Shown one piece after another: positions 24,168 to 34,741 of a stretch of 64,000 nt of DNA. The notes under the pieces were generated by a model. That model made no database searches, was not told where the DNA came from, and worked only from the letters and a program-made list of their open reading frames with translations. Each line of letters begins with the position of its first letter. Position 1 is the stretch's first letter. The position numbers were made by a program, and so were the translations under genes. The stretch is from Nautilus pompilius (lineage: Eukaryota; Mollusca; Cephalopoda; Nautilida; Nautilidae): positions 340,001 through 404,000 of the forward strand of contig JACATO010000985.1 of the NCBI GenBank assembly GCA_018389105.1, in the 5' to 3' direction.

Positions 24168-24475
24168 ACCGCTGCTTGTTGATATTGCTTGTTGATATCA
24201 CCGCTGCTTGTTGATATTGCTTGTTGATATCACCGCTGCTTGTTGATTTTGCTTGTTGATATCACCGCTGCTTATTGATATCACCGCTGCTTGTTGATAT
24301 CACCGCTGCTTGTTGATATTGCTTGTTGATATCACCGCTGCTTGTTGATTTTGCTTATTGATATCACCGCTGCTTATTGATATCACCGCTGCTTGTTGAT
24401 ATCACCGCTGCTTGTTGATATTGCTTGTTGATATCACCGCTGCTTGTTGATATTGCTTGTTGATATCACCGCTGC
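24168..24475. repeat. Two-module minisatellite (19 bp and 13 bp)
   Basis: The array alternates a 19-bp module (accgctgcttgttgatatc) with an optional 13-bp module (ttgcttgttgata), giving steps of 32 or 19 bp: 24168, 24200, 24232, 24264, 24283, 24302, 24334 and onward. Variants are ttgtt to ttatt and gatatt to gatttt. A block starting at 24200 recurs near 24302, suggesting a higher-order duplication. Confidence 0.9.
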
Positions 24476-24679
24476 ACGCGACCGTGTAACGTTTCGCTAC
24501 TAAATAATTCCCGAAGTCGTTTTCGTTTATCCTCCTCTCCTCTACTCTACAGCTGACATGCCTGTTAAATGGCGTCGGCCGTAGTCGTGAGAGCCCTTGA
24601 CGGTGATTACCGCTGATAAACGACTGGATACGGACCGCGGTCTTTCCCGCAGTCTCTGTGCTTAGCTATCACCCCCCCC

Positions 24680-24701
24680 AACACACACACACACACACAC
24701 A

Positions 24702-24751
<50 letters not shown>
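24680..24751. repeat. (CA)n microsatellite
   Basis: About 35 CA units with one CC interruption, preceded by a C8 run. Confidence 0.95.
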
Positions 24752-24753
<2 letters not shown>

Positions 24754-24891
24754 TATCCAGCTCTGACGACGCCATTGTTTATTTACATTAGTGGAAAATG
24801 TGCAGAGAACATGATATAGTGCGTTTGTTTGTTTGTTTTTTTTTTTAAAATTTACAAAACTACTTTCACTTGCTCGTTGTTTTATTTACAG

Positions 24892-24994
24892 GTGACGCCG
24901 TCGCATGTCGCCAGGGTCCGCGCAAGCCAAAAAGTCTTGACCGACTGCTCTGGCCATGGCCAAAACAACACGATGAGTAATTACGGCTATTTCA
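24892..24994 (+). other. Candidate host exon (acceptor and donor both consensus)
   Basis: A pyrimidine-rich tgctcgttgttttatttacag acceptor is followed by 103 bp and then a consensus donor (ttca / gtaagt at 24995). The whole 103 bp is open in one frame, and inside it atgagtaattacggctatttca gives MSNYGYF followed by a phase-1 junction. GC content is higher than its flanks. The protein is too short to recognise, so this could equally be a 5' untranslated exon or chance. If real, it lies on the same strand and has the same phase as the candidates at 49.3-49.55 kb. Confidence 0.3.
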
Positions 24995-25000
24995 GTAAGT

Positions 25001-25588
25001 TCTATCGAAATCCCAGCAACAGCCAGCACCTATAAATACCAGATACCGCTCACGTCAAAGAGAACCATTTTCAGACGCACGCGAAAGCGTATCTTCGTAT
25101 AGTTCCTTTTTTTCTTTTTTTTTTTCATTTCTGGTGAAGTATTATCCTATAAAACTCGACAACCGGGGGGGGATAGGTTTCTTTGTTGCCAAAGTGTCTC
25201 GGTTAAAATTCCTCTTATTCTTCCTTTGGTGTACCCGCCGGACAGACTCGCTGCTCGTTCTTCCATCGCGGCTTGGAGCGGTGATGCGCATCCGTTTTCG
25301 AATACTACCTTTCTACCTTTTCTTAAAAATGTTGTCTTCCGCGGTCTGCGATGGACAGGTAATGATGCGGGTTCTGTGCGATGTCAGAGCGCAGAACAGA
25401 CGTTTCGGTGATTCCTCCGGCCGTAAAAAAAAACAAAAAAGATGGTTTTATCGGGTATCTTTTGAGAATGGATATTTCTGATTTTTCTAATAAAGTAAGC
25501 TTAGCTCAGTGGCCAGATGGACAGCAAGAAAAGCGAATTCAGGGACAAACGAATGAGATACGCAGAACCTGAAAATCTCTGCTCTTAT
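25001..25588. other. No confident feature
   Basis: Holds a TATA-like ctataaatacc near 25030 and overlapping short open frames of no recognised family. Confidence 0.35.
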
Positions 25589-26237
25589 CATACGCTCAAA
25601 CTCTCCCGATTTTGGCGGGAGCCTCCCGATTTTTAATCAGTCTCCCGCCCTCCCGCTTTTTTCGTAAAAAAAAAAGACTCATTTCTCCCGATTTTTAAGA
25701 ACCCTCCCTATAAAATGTGAAAACAGCCCGATTTTTCGTCACCCATAGCCGACATTTCTCGAGTTTCATATTTTGACCAATCAGAAACCAGCAAACCCGT
25801 CGCCCCGTTGTGTATGGCTCACGATATCGTCGTCCATCATTTGACCCTACAGCCACCCGCCACTCCGCAGGGCTTGTCTCCCACGGCAGACACTCCCGGC
25901 TGCGTCACAGGTCTCTTCTTGACAATTCAACCCTGGATGCATTGTTGACATGTAAATGCAATAGAACAGAGGACTGTCATGCCTACAAACCAAGTAGGAC
26001 AATCTTGAAAACAGCAAAGTCAGCCTGTGTTACCTACAATAAAGAATTAACACTTGGACATGAGTCAAAGCATGACTGATTGCATTTGACAATTGTGACC
26101 ATATGGAAATTTAGAGACAGATAATCATGTGTGTCTACATTTTCTTTTGTTCTTTGTTTATTTACATTTTCGAGCGATTCGCGACTCGGATTGCCAAAGT
26201 CTCCCCTATGAAGATTTTTGGAAAGTTGGCGAGTATG
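25589..26237 (+). mobile_element. Internally deleted hAT element with both terminal repeats
   Basis: The left end catacgctcaaactctcccg and the right end, in reverse complement catactcgccaactttcc, match at about 14 of 19 positions. They are followed by the TCCCGATTTT-rich subterminal region common in hAT elements. Inside, from about 25900 to 26079, the plus strand encodes STLDALLTCKCN, then YKPSRTILKTAKSACVTYNK, matching the extreme C-terminus of hAT transposases (form: ...PS..LL..A..A...YN). Everything else of the transposase is gone, so this is a ~650-bp non-autonomous derivative. I did not see an 8-bp target-site duplication, so the exact ends may be off by a few bases. Confidence 0.6.
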
Positions 26238-26675
26238 AAGGGAAAAGGAAATATCTTTTAATTATTGCGATTTCTAACTGGAAATTCGAAGAATATCTCA
26301 ACCCCGTTTCGACTGAAAGTAAAAACTTCCACGCTCTTTAACCGTTTTTTTTTTTTTTAAGTATCTCCGTATTATTTTGTTTTCCGCTGTTTTAATTCTT
26401 TTCTTTTTCTTTTAAATTTAAAGTTTGTACTGAGCAGACTTGAATAAATTTGCTATGACTCACGTCTAACTTAAATTCCGTAATATGTCTGTTGGCCGTA
26501 TACAGCAGATCTCACCATGTCTGTTTTTGCCCCCTTTTCCTTTTACCGCTATCTCATTACACCTCTGACGTCCGGTATCCATTCGCTAATGAGGTCACTT
26601 CCGCGAGGGCGTACGTAACAACAAAACGATGCCCCTTTTTCTGGTGGGGGTGCGTACTGCAAAACCGTTAAAGAA

Positions 26676-26702
26676 GGCAACAACAACAACAACAACAACA
26701 AC
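26676..26702. repeat. (CAA)n microsatellite
   Basis: About nine CAA units; a matching (TTG)n of about eight units sits at 27111-27133. Confidence 0.85.
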
Positions 26703-27644
26703 GGGGTGACAGTGGCTAAAAGCTCAGCTTCTAGTGAAAAAAAAAAAAAAAAGGGTCCGATTTCAAGTTCGGAAATGATGCGAACTGACCTTACGTCATC
26801 GGAGGAAACACTCGCGCGCCGTATAGCGGCGGGCCAGGAGACCATTTGTAATTCGGGTCCTGCTTTTGGAACCTGTAGCGCTGTCACAAGAAAAGGTGTC
26901 TGGTACTTGGCTGACAGCGTTTTGTAGGAAGGTTTTATTTTAACCTGTTCACGCCTTCAAACCCGTCTGCAGAAGCGTGGACCTAAAATACGACCAAAGA
27001 AGTTGCCTCCCCTGAATCAAAGACCGCTTCCTTCTTTCTTCCATCGCCAACGTCGTTGCCATGTTTGTTGTTTCTAGATTATCCTCCCATTTCTTCGACA
27101 CCGTTTGTCCGTTGTTGTTGTTGTTGTTGTTGTCGGCTTATGGCATACAAAGTATTGTACACTATAGTACGTGGCGACAGAATCGCTGGTTCTGGCCTGG
27201 AACCCATTTATCTACCGAGTTCTTCGACGGGCAGCTGATAAGCCGTTCCACGTGTCACTGTATTTAAAACATCATGGCGGTTTTCGCATGAGGCTTAGTT
27301 AATTTTAAACAGCGACTTTCGGTTGTGTTTTCGGTTTTGTTTTTCTTTTGTCTCTCTGGCAATAAAGTAGTTTGTGCACGTTTACAGGAAAGGAAAAAAC
27401 AACAAAATATCAATCATTTTAAGTGTCATTTCCTCCGCAAACGCCCACAAAACCAATGTTTATTAAGGCTGTCTTCTTCGCCTGAAACCCTTAGAGATTT
27501 GTTGTTGTTTTTTGCAACAGAATCTTCTAAATTATTTTTCAATTAACGACTCCCACTAACTATATTACGAGAAGCTTCCATCCAGACGTAACCTCAGAGC
27601 CCGTTTGCATTGCTAGTATGAGGCTTCTTAAAAACAAAGAGGGC

Positions 27645-27715
27645 ATTCGGCTAGGAATCGAACCCGGTTCCCATCTGGTTGGTTCAGCAGAGTGACGCTA
27701 GAGGGGGTTGTGGGG
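27645..27715 (-). mobile_element. tRNA-derived SINE head, fragment
   Basis: Minus strand: ctagcgtcactctgctgaac (A-box-like) then, about 20 bases later, gaaccgggttcgattcctag with a perfect B-box GGTTCGATTCC. A ctagg...cctag arm pairing is partly visible but no complete cloverleaf. Most likely a SINE head or tRNA pseudogene, not a working tRNA. Confidence 0.4.
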
Positions 27716-29921
27716 TTTCGTCTGGCAAATGAGGTATACACAGAGGTCGTCGCGTGGGTTCGAGGAAAGGAGGAAATAATGTCTATCTAAGGCGTAATTC
27801 CTCCCCCTACTGGAGGTTTCTGTTAGTCTCCGAAACACGCTCCAGAGGCTTGAAGTATTTGTTGTAAGTTAATGCCTTCCTGTGACGGTAGAGGAATCCG
27901 TCCGCAACTACTGACTACTTGTGCTTCGACTTTGATTTTCATGTTTACACGACATTTACTCGGCGTTAAGACAGTCGCGTCGATGCCACGTTGAACGCGG
28001 TGGTTGGTTCTCTAATTCATTCAACAATAAAGATGGCTTCGTTCCGCGTAGAAATACCAGATTTCGCAGCTATATATAATTTTCTTTACGGTTTGTGTTT
28101 ATTTTATGCAGGAGACCAATTTATTCATTTCTTCAAATAATAAACACGCAAAGGTAATGAAAAGGTATCGCTGGGCGGGTAGCACCTGCCAACTTCCAGC
28201 GTTTGCATCTACGCCAGAAAAGGTCCATCTCACATTGCAACTCGCGTCGATGCGGACCCCTTTCTCCCTCCCATGGTTAATCAAGTCTGCTCAAAGCCTA
28301 CGCGTACATACCAATCTGGGACGTAAGCAGAGAAACAGCAGAAAGAGAATGCGTTCCTCAAAGTGTACGGTGGAAATATGCGTACGCTTTTACTGCGATG
28401 GAAGAAAATCCGTTAATCTGTCACTGTGTTCGGACTGACGGTTAATACGAAAACTCGGCGCTAGGTTGTCCGGTGTCGCCACCAACAACCTGTGTATCGA
28501 GTCATGCTGTACTACCGCGTTGTTTATACGACAGAAAGGTAAACGATGGCTCCGTTTCGGATGACTGGCATTAGAACAGGGATTTCTTCTTTTGTTGCAA
28601 GGTAAAACACAAAGCTTCTCTTATCATGTTTCGCCACATGACAACGACGCCGGTCGGTGAAATTCCTCACAACCAGGTATTCACGAAAAGTATTTCGCAG
28701 TTAAGTCCCTTGAATTTAGACAGCAGCATAAGCAAGAGACATGATTAAAATTAGCAGATGGAAATGGTGCTGTGTATGAAACTGGCGGGAAAATACAATT
28801 ATTGCAGTAAAAAGAAAAATTTCAATTAAATCCCTGTTCAAGCCAGATAACGACGGGTTGCTTGCATAAACGATCTGTATGCAGGATAACACAAACGTTT
28901 CCAATGAATAATTATACAAAAGCCTACTAGCCGGATTTTCTCCTCCTCCAGTTGCCGCCCCTTTCTCTCCCGATATTCGAAAGCCGCTAGGGTTTCTTAT
29001 CTAATGGGGGCTGCAGACTTTTCCTCAACAGCGGATCGATCGACAACGGAGTGCCGGAAAATCGATATCAGTACAGATCGGCTCGCGGGATACAGGGGCA
29101 AACGCGGCATCGTCGAATATGCGGAGAGGTCGGGAGTGAGTAACCCGCGGAGAAATGGCGACGGAGGTCTTTGGCGCGGAAATTGGTTGGTTTACTTTAC
29201 TGTGAGCGAGCGCACCTTCAGTCGGCGCCCGCCGCTGTCCCGGGGCGCAAACATCTACCCTGTCAGCTGTAGCGGCTACGCTATCAGGTAGAGGCCGTGT
29301 TTCAGTGTCTGAGGTTGGAAAATAAAGTTGGTCGGTAACAGCAGCAGTGGGCGGGACGAAAGTGTCGCATGGGCTTTTGTATGTAGCCCCCTCCCCCTAA
29401 AAGATGCCAAACCCATGTTGATCTAGCACGTGGAGGGAAAGCGAGAGTGCCCTGACGGATCCCTCTCCCAACGATAAAACAGGCTGGTGATGAAGTGCCG
29501 GGTAAAAGAAACCAACCAATCAAGACACGAAACACATTCCTGAACCATCGGACGCTGAACAGCGACAGGTGAGCTTGCAGAAACCATCAACAGTTGACAG
29601 TCATTGAAGGACATCGCTCTCATACGGCAGCCACGTTATTCCTTTTTCGCTGTTGTTCTTCTACACTGACGAAGCAGAAATTCGCCCGCTGACACAAACG
29701 TAGCGCGCCGCCTTCTCTACGCTCACCACCTGATAAGCTGGAAAGTGGCAACTTCTCCGGTTTTTCTGTTGCTCTTTATCAAAGACATGCAGCGTCACGG
29801 TGTGGAAGTGAATCCTTCCACGCTCAGCATCCTGGCAGATGCAAAGTTTATCATTTATCTGACAAAAGATGTGATGCGCTCACACCAGCGAAGAATTGCA
29901 TTTAAGGAAACTAGCCAAAAC

Positions 29922-29922
<1 letters not shown>

Positions 29923-29955
<33 letters not shown>
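29923..29955. repeat. (CA)n microsatellite
   Basis: About sixteen CA units. Confidence 0.95.
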
Positions 29956-29958
<3 letters not shown>

Positions 29959-32470
29959 CGTTTGTGCTGGGGTCAACTGCTGGTTAACCCTGGCATTCGT
30001 CCAATCGCATCATCGCCACAGCGTGGTCAGGAGATTTCTAATGGATTTTGGGCCTTATTATTCCTTTTACACGCTATAACTTAAGAGAACAACGTACCCG
30101 GATGTTTTGCGAATAAGTTTAGCTTTTAAATAAAACTATGGTTTTGCGTTGGAAGTCGTGTCCTTTTAGAAATGTCACGGAAAACGACAGATTTTTTACT
30201 GGACTTTCCCCCCGTAAAAGACCCATCGAGTTAGAACCCGAATAGAAGGAGAAACTCGAGCACAAAAGGGGGGGCTGGCTGGCTGGCTTTGCTGCACCGG
30301 AAATCAACATCGACGAGGAAGAATTGATCGAAACAGAAATACGAGAAGTAGACTGGGTGCAGATGACGAGTCCGCGCCGATCTTTGTTTGGAAAAGGAAA
30401 GAAAGAACAGAAACTTTGAAAGACAGGATATGAGGTGAGAGAGAGTAACTGGATAACTCTGAAACGGCGGTTTCCACTTGTAGCGGAGAGGTGAAACACC
30501 GATCCTACCAGCCAGCATCCCGAGCTGCGAAATACGCTATTTAAAGCTGCATCGCTATTTATATATATAGTTTTTATTGTAAGTTATATACAAGATGGCG
30601 GCAAGTTCTTTCCGTAAAAACAAATTTTGCTCTTAAGTCTGTTTTCTTTGAAATTTTCGGACATACATAACACGGAAGGAGACGTACAGCAATTGTTATC
30701 CTTTTTATTATTTAAAGAAGGGGGGAGGAAATAGAATCCGAAATCTTCTATAATTTGAAAAATCGATTAGCGATGGTACGATTTTTTTAAAAGGGAAAAA
30801 GCAGATATATATATATAGAGAGCTTTAGGTAAGTTTGATGCGTTCGGTCCACTAGAAAACAGCCTGATGATGAAATACCAAAAGAATAGAAGCCTACGAC
30901 TGATGGGCAGGTTGTTGTATCGCATGTTGTTATGGAATATTTTATTAAACAACAACATTCGAATCCTGCTGCTAATGGATCCCCATAATTGCTTTTACAC
31001 ATTTAGAATGACGTATTTAATTGCCATGCTTCCTAGCGAAAGTAACACTTACTAAGGGCGACAACTGAGTAAAATCAGTCTTTGCATCGGGAGAAGCAAC
31101 CTTGATGAGTTTCTTTGTGTTTTAACACTCTATACGTTATAACAAAATTATTATTATTATTATTTTTTATGTACAGAATTGAAATAAGGGCTTTAAAGGA
31201 TGGCACCTGCTCTGTAATAATTTCCTTGAATTTAAACTTGTCGCTCTTTCCAAAGAGAGAGGCGCACATGCGTCATAATTGTGCATATTGCCGTGTGGCG
31301 TGTGGAGAGTTAAACAGTCAGTAAGGCAGCTCGCTTCTACTTCCTCATCTCAAACAAAATGATGATTTGAATTGCTGACAAGACTTCCATGTTTTCTACA
31401 AGGATAAACAGCAATCCCCCCCTTTAAAGATGTGAGTGCACACTCGAAAGCCGTAAGGGGAGGTAAATGCTGGGCAGTGTTGTTTTATTTTGGTCTTCGT
31501 TTACTTATTCTGTGGTATTAGCCCACACATCAAAAACCCTTCCAAGGCCACACAATTTCGGTGGTCGGAACCTTTGTCGAAGCGTCGCGATGCGGGGTTA
31601 GGGGGAAGCTTCGCTAAATCATCGGCAGAGAACGGACGGCCAGATTCAAACTGCACCCCTTTTCTGACAGTTTTACAGGCCCAGCGTTACCGCATCCCTG
31701 CCAAGATGCCACGAAGTACAACTCGCTGGCATTCGCCCCGCAACGAGGCTGGCACCGCAGGCACCGTCTACGTGATTACAGCGTGGTACGTCAAACGGAT
31801 GGGGTCACCGAGGACGGTGTAGAAGTGATAAATGAAAGTGGAGCCGAGAATTATTCACACGGTCATCAGATTGTTGCTTTCCTTTGACATCTGACAGAGC
31901 GCTGAGCGGAACACAACAAGAACGAACTCGTATAGGTTTAAACTTCGTTAATGTGTCGGCCAGATACTGCAGAGATCTACATTTAATCGTGTCCCAAAGA
32001 TAATGACATAATCAAAAGAGAGGCCGGAGTTCTTCTCCGTTCTTCCGTAAACAGGCTCTCCCCACCCATCCGAAATAAAGCGGGATATTACTGGGGAAAA
32101 CATGGGTCGGATATTAAAACGTTCGCAGAGGCCTACATTTGTAATACCCTTCCTAACATGTTCCATTCACACGGGGAAGGAGAAACAATAACAAATCTTC
32201 ATTCAGCATTGAGGGAAATATACGGGCCGCTAAACGTGGGTAGATTTAACTTTGCATGCGCGGGGGACATAGCGCTTCGCTGTTGCTGCGCCCATCGACT
32301 GCCTGTCGGTGTTCCTCCCTTCCCTCGACCGCTCTGCCGAACGGTCGCTTGATCCGTTACTCCAGAGGGTGGGTTGATCGACTTCCGGGTTTTCTGTTTC
32401 ATCCGCAGCCGCGCTATCGACCCCGGGCACCTGTCACGCGTGACGTCGCCACCGAGCGAGGGCGGTGCCG
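29956..32470. other. No recognisable gene
   Basis: Short frames on both strands without motifs. A TISU-like CAAGATGGCGGC at 30591-30602 and a short ATT run near 31149-31163 are the only structured features. Confidence 0.4.
30591..30602 (+). promoter_or_regulatory. TISU/YY1-like motif CAAGATGGCGGC
   Basis: An exact match to the SAASATGGCGGC translation-initiator-of-short-5'UTR element, which also binds YY1 in animals. The start codon inside opens only a 13-codon frame (MAASSFRKNKFCS) before a stop, and no donor lies within it, so coding use is unsupported. It may be a chance 12-mer. Confidence 0.25.
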
Positions 32471-32473
32471 ATT

Positions 32474-32508
32474 CGCGCGCGCGCGTGTGTGTGTGTGTGT
32501 GTGTGTGC
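32474..32508. repeat. (CG)n(GT)n alternating purine-pyrimidine tract
   Basis: Five CG steps run directly into about twelve GT steps, a pattern that favours Z-DNA. Confidence 0.9.
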
Positions 32509-33860
32509 TGAAGAGCAACAACTGCGGGACAATAAAGGAAGTCGGAAAACGTCCTGATGGAGCCAGCGAAATTTCTTAGCGTGTCTGGCGGACAAACGAA
32601 TCATAGACGTGATGAAGTTGCCATAGCGGTGACAATCTTCCCCTGTTTAAAGAAATCTATTTCTTGGTCTAGGGTAGACAGCAAAATGTTTAAAACATGG
32701 AAACGTTGAAACTTGTACTGTTTACGGTAGAGACGGTGGAGGAGAAAATGTCCGAACTTTCCAAAAGTAATCAAGCACCTTAGAGCATGTACTCCACGTG
32801 ATAGACGATGATCCAGCCAGTCAAGATCTTGCAGATTACCTGGCTGCAAGAAGCACAGTAGAGTCATGCGGTCTCGATGGATGTGCGTAGCTGCCGAAGA
32901 TCTTTGCTGAGGGAATACAACCAGATGGCAGGGCTGGGACGGACAGCAGAGATGAAACAGCGAGGTGACCAAACGTGGGAGAGGGCGATCTTTACAGATT
33001 AGTCCAAGCTTGAACTGTTTGGTAAAGATCAATGGCAATTTGTTCGAAGGTAGAGTGAGAAAGGTCCGTCCTCTCCCGTTTCAAAAGCAATAAAACTCAA
33101 TGGTTTGGAGACTCGCCTGGGAATTCTTCTGACTGAAATCCAAATGAGAACAGATGGGCAGTGATAGGGATATTTACTGCATAAAATTGGCCAAGGAATA
33201 AAGAAGAATTGGAAAGTCGTTAAGGAAGCTCGGGAGAATATTTCATCACGGAAGACATTGGTTGAAGTAATGCCAGGTAGAATGAAAGCAGTCATTGAAT
33301 TACTAGTGAAAATATTATCATAAAAAAATACTCTATGATTTTAAGGAGTTTTGTCGTTATAATTACAGGGGAGATTTTTGTAATTTTTTAACCATATCAG
33401 TTAAATACTTGACAAAATAACCAAAACAGATTCCGTTAAGCTTTAAGCTTCCGTGTTTTTTTTTAAAAAATGCAGTGGTCCACGTTGTTAAAACAGTAAT
33501 ATCAAAATATACAGAAACAAAATCCAAACGAACTTAATACTGAAATATTCCGGGTTGTCCTGTTACACTATAATTCTTAATCTTGAGGAGAAAAGGCTGT
33601 TTGCGTAACCCCGAAAATTCCGAAATTCAAAATTTAATACGAAATATAGTTTTTTGTGTGCGCGTGTATCCGACATACTGGTTGTTGTTTTTTTTATAAT
33701 TTGGAGAGTATTTACCAAATACAGCTTTGTTGTTGCTGTCTTTAAAGACTGTGATACTCAGCATTAACATTAGACTTTCAAGAGTAGGAAAGCCAAAAAA
33801 ATAATAATAATACGTAGTAGAAATTACTGCTGCTATCAGAACTGAAGTATTTCATATCCG
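32509..33860. other. Unassigned sequence with long minus-strand frames
   Basis: From 32600 to 33295 the minus strand has frames of 145 and 88 codons that abut at about 33035. The protein does not resemble anything I can name. The plus strand of the same region is rich in gaa/aag words and could equally be the sense strand of a decayed repeat. Confidence 0.3.
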
Positions 33861-34741
33861 GAGAATCGGTGGCCTAGCAGACAGGTACGGTCTCTACAGC
33901 GGCGAAGGTGTGGTCCTATCGTCTTTCTAAGACTTCTCCGGAGAATCGGTGGCCTAACAGACAGGTACAATCTCTACAGCAGCGAAGATGTGGTCCTATC
34001 GTCTTTCTAAGACTTCTCCGGCGAATCGGTGGCCTAGCAGACAGGTACGGTCTCTACAGCGGTGAAGGTGTGGTCCTATCGTCTTTCTAAGACTTCTCCA
34101 GAGAATCGGTGGCCTAACAGACAGGTACAATCTCTACAGCAGCGAAGATATGGTCCTATCGTCTTTCTAAGACTTCTCCGGAGAATCGGTGGCCTAGCAG
34201 ACAGGTACGGTCTCTACAGCGGCGAAGGTGTGGTCCTACCGTCTTTCTAAGACTTCTCCGGAGAATCGGTGGCCTAGTAGACAGGTACGGTCTCCACAGC
34301 GGTGAAGGTGTGGTCCTACCGTCTTTCTAAGACTTCTCCGGAGAATCGGTGGCCTAGTAGACAGGTACGGTCTCCACAGCGGTGAAGGTGTGGTCCTACC
34401 GTCTTTCTAAGACTTCTCCAGAGAATCGGTAGCCTAGCAGACAGGTACGGTCTCTACAGCGGTGAAGGTGTGGTCCTACCGTCTTTCTAAGACTTCTCCA
34501 GAGAATCGGTGGCCTAACAGACAGGTACGGTCTTTACAGCAGCGAAGGTGTGGTCCTATCGTCTTTCTAAGACTTCTCCAGAGAATCGGTGGCCTAACAG
34601 ACAGGTACGGTCTCTACAGCGGTGAAGGTGTGGTCCTACCGTCTTTCTAAGACTTCTCCGGAGAATCGGTAGCCTAGCAGACAGGTACGGTCTCTATAGC
34701 GGCAAATATGTGATTCTATCGTCTTTCTAATCTAAGACTTC
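33861..34741. repeat. 80-bp minisatellite, eleven copies
   Basis: Units start every 80 bp from 33861 (33941, 34021 and so on to 34661). The unit contains the perfect palindrome ttctccggagaa at each junction, then tcggtggcctagcagacag, gtacggtctctacagcgg and tgtggtcctatcgtctttct. Copies 1-4 alternate two variants (acgg...ggcgaaggtg versus acaa...agcgaagatg), a 160-bp dimer. Copies 6 and 7 share tagtag and ctccacagc and are nearly identical. The last copy is degenerate, with a ctaatctaag duplication. Since 80 is not a multiple of three, only two-unit frames of ~62 codons appear. Confidence 0.95.

Larger units (their letters stand above)
26238..29922. other. Mostly featureless; microsatellites and one SINE relic
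   Basis: Contains the CAA and TTG microsatellites and the tRNA-like relic near 27.7 kb, listed separately. A frame at 28106-28438 begins just after a plausible acceptor (ttattttatgcag), but it has no recognisable domain. The GC-rich frame at 29004-29291 also matches nothing I know. Confidence 0.35.

Noticed and set aside
32601..33295. Adjacent minus-strand frames of 145 and 88 codons as a host gene or LINE
   Set aside because: No reverse transcriptase, endonuclease or other motif could be identified on either strand; left as unassigned.
33861..34741. CRISPR array
   Set aside because: The 80-bp units are contiguous repeats without unique spacers, and the window is eukaryotic.
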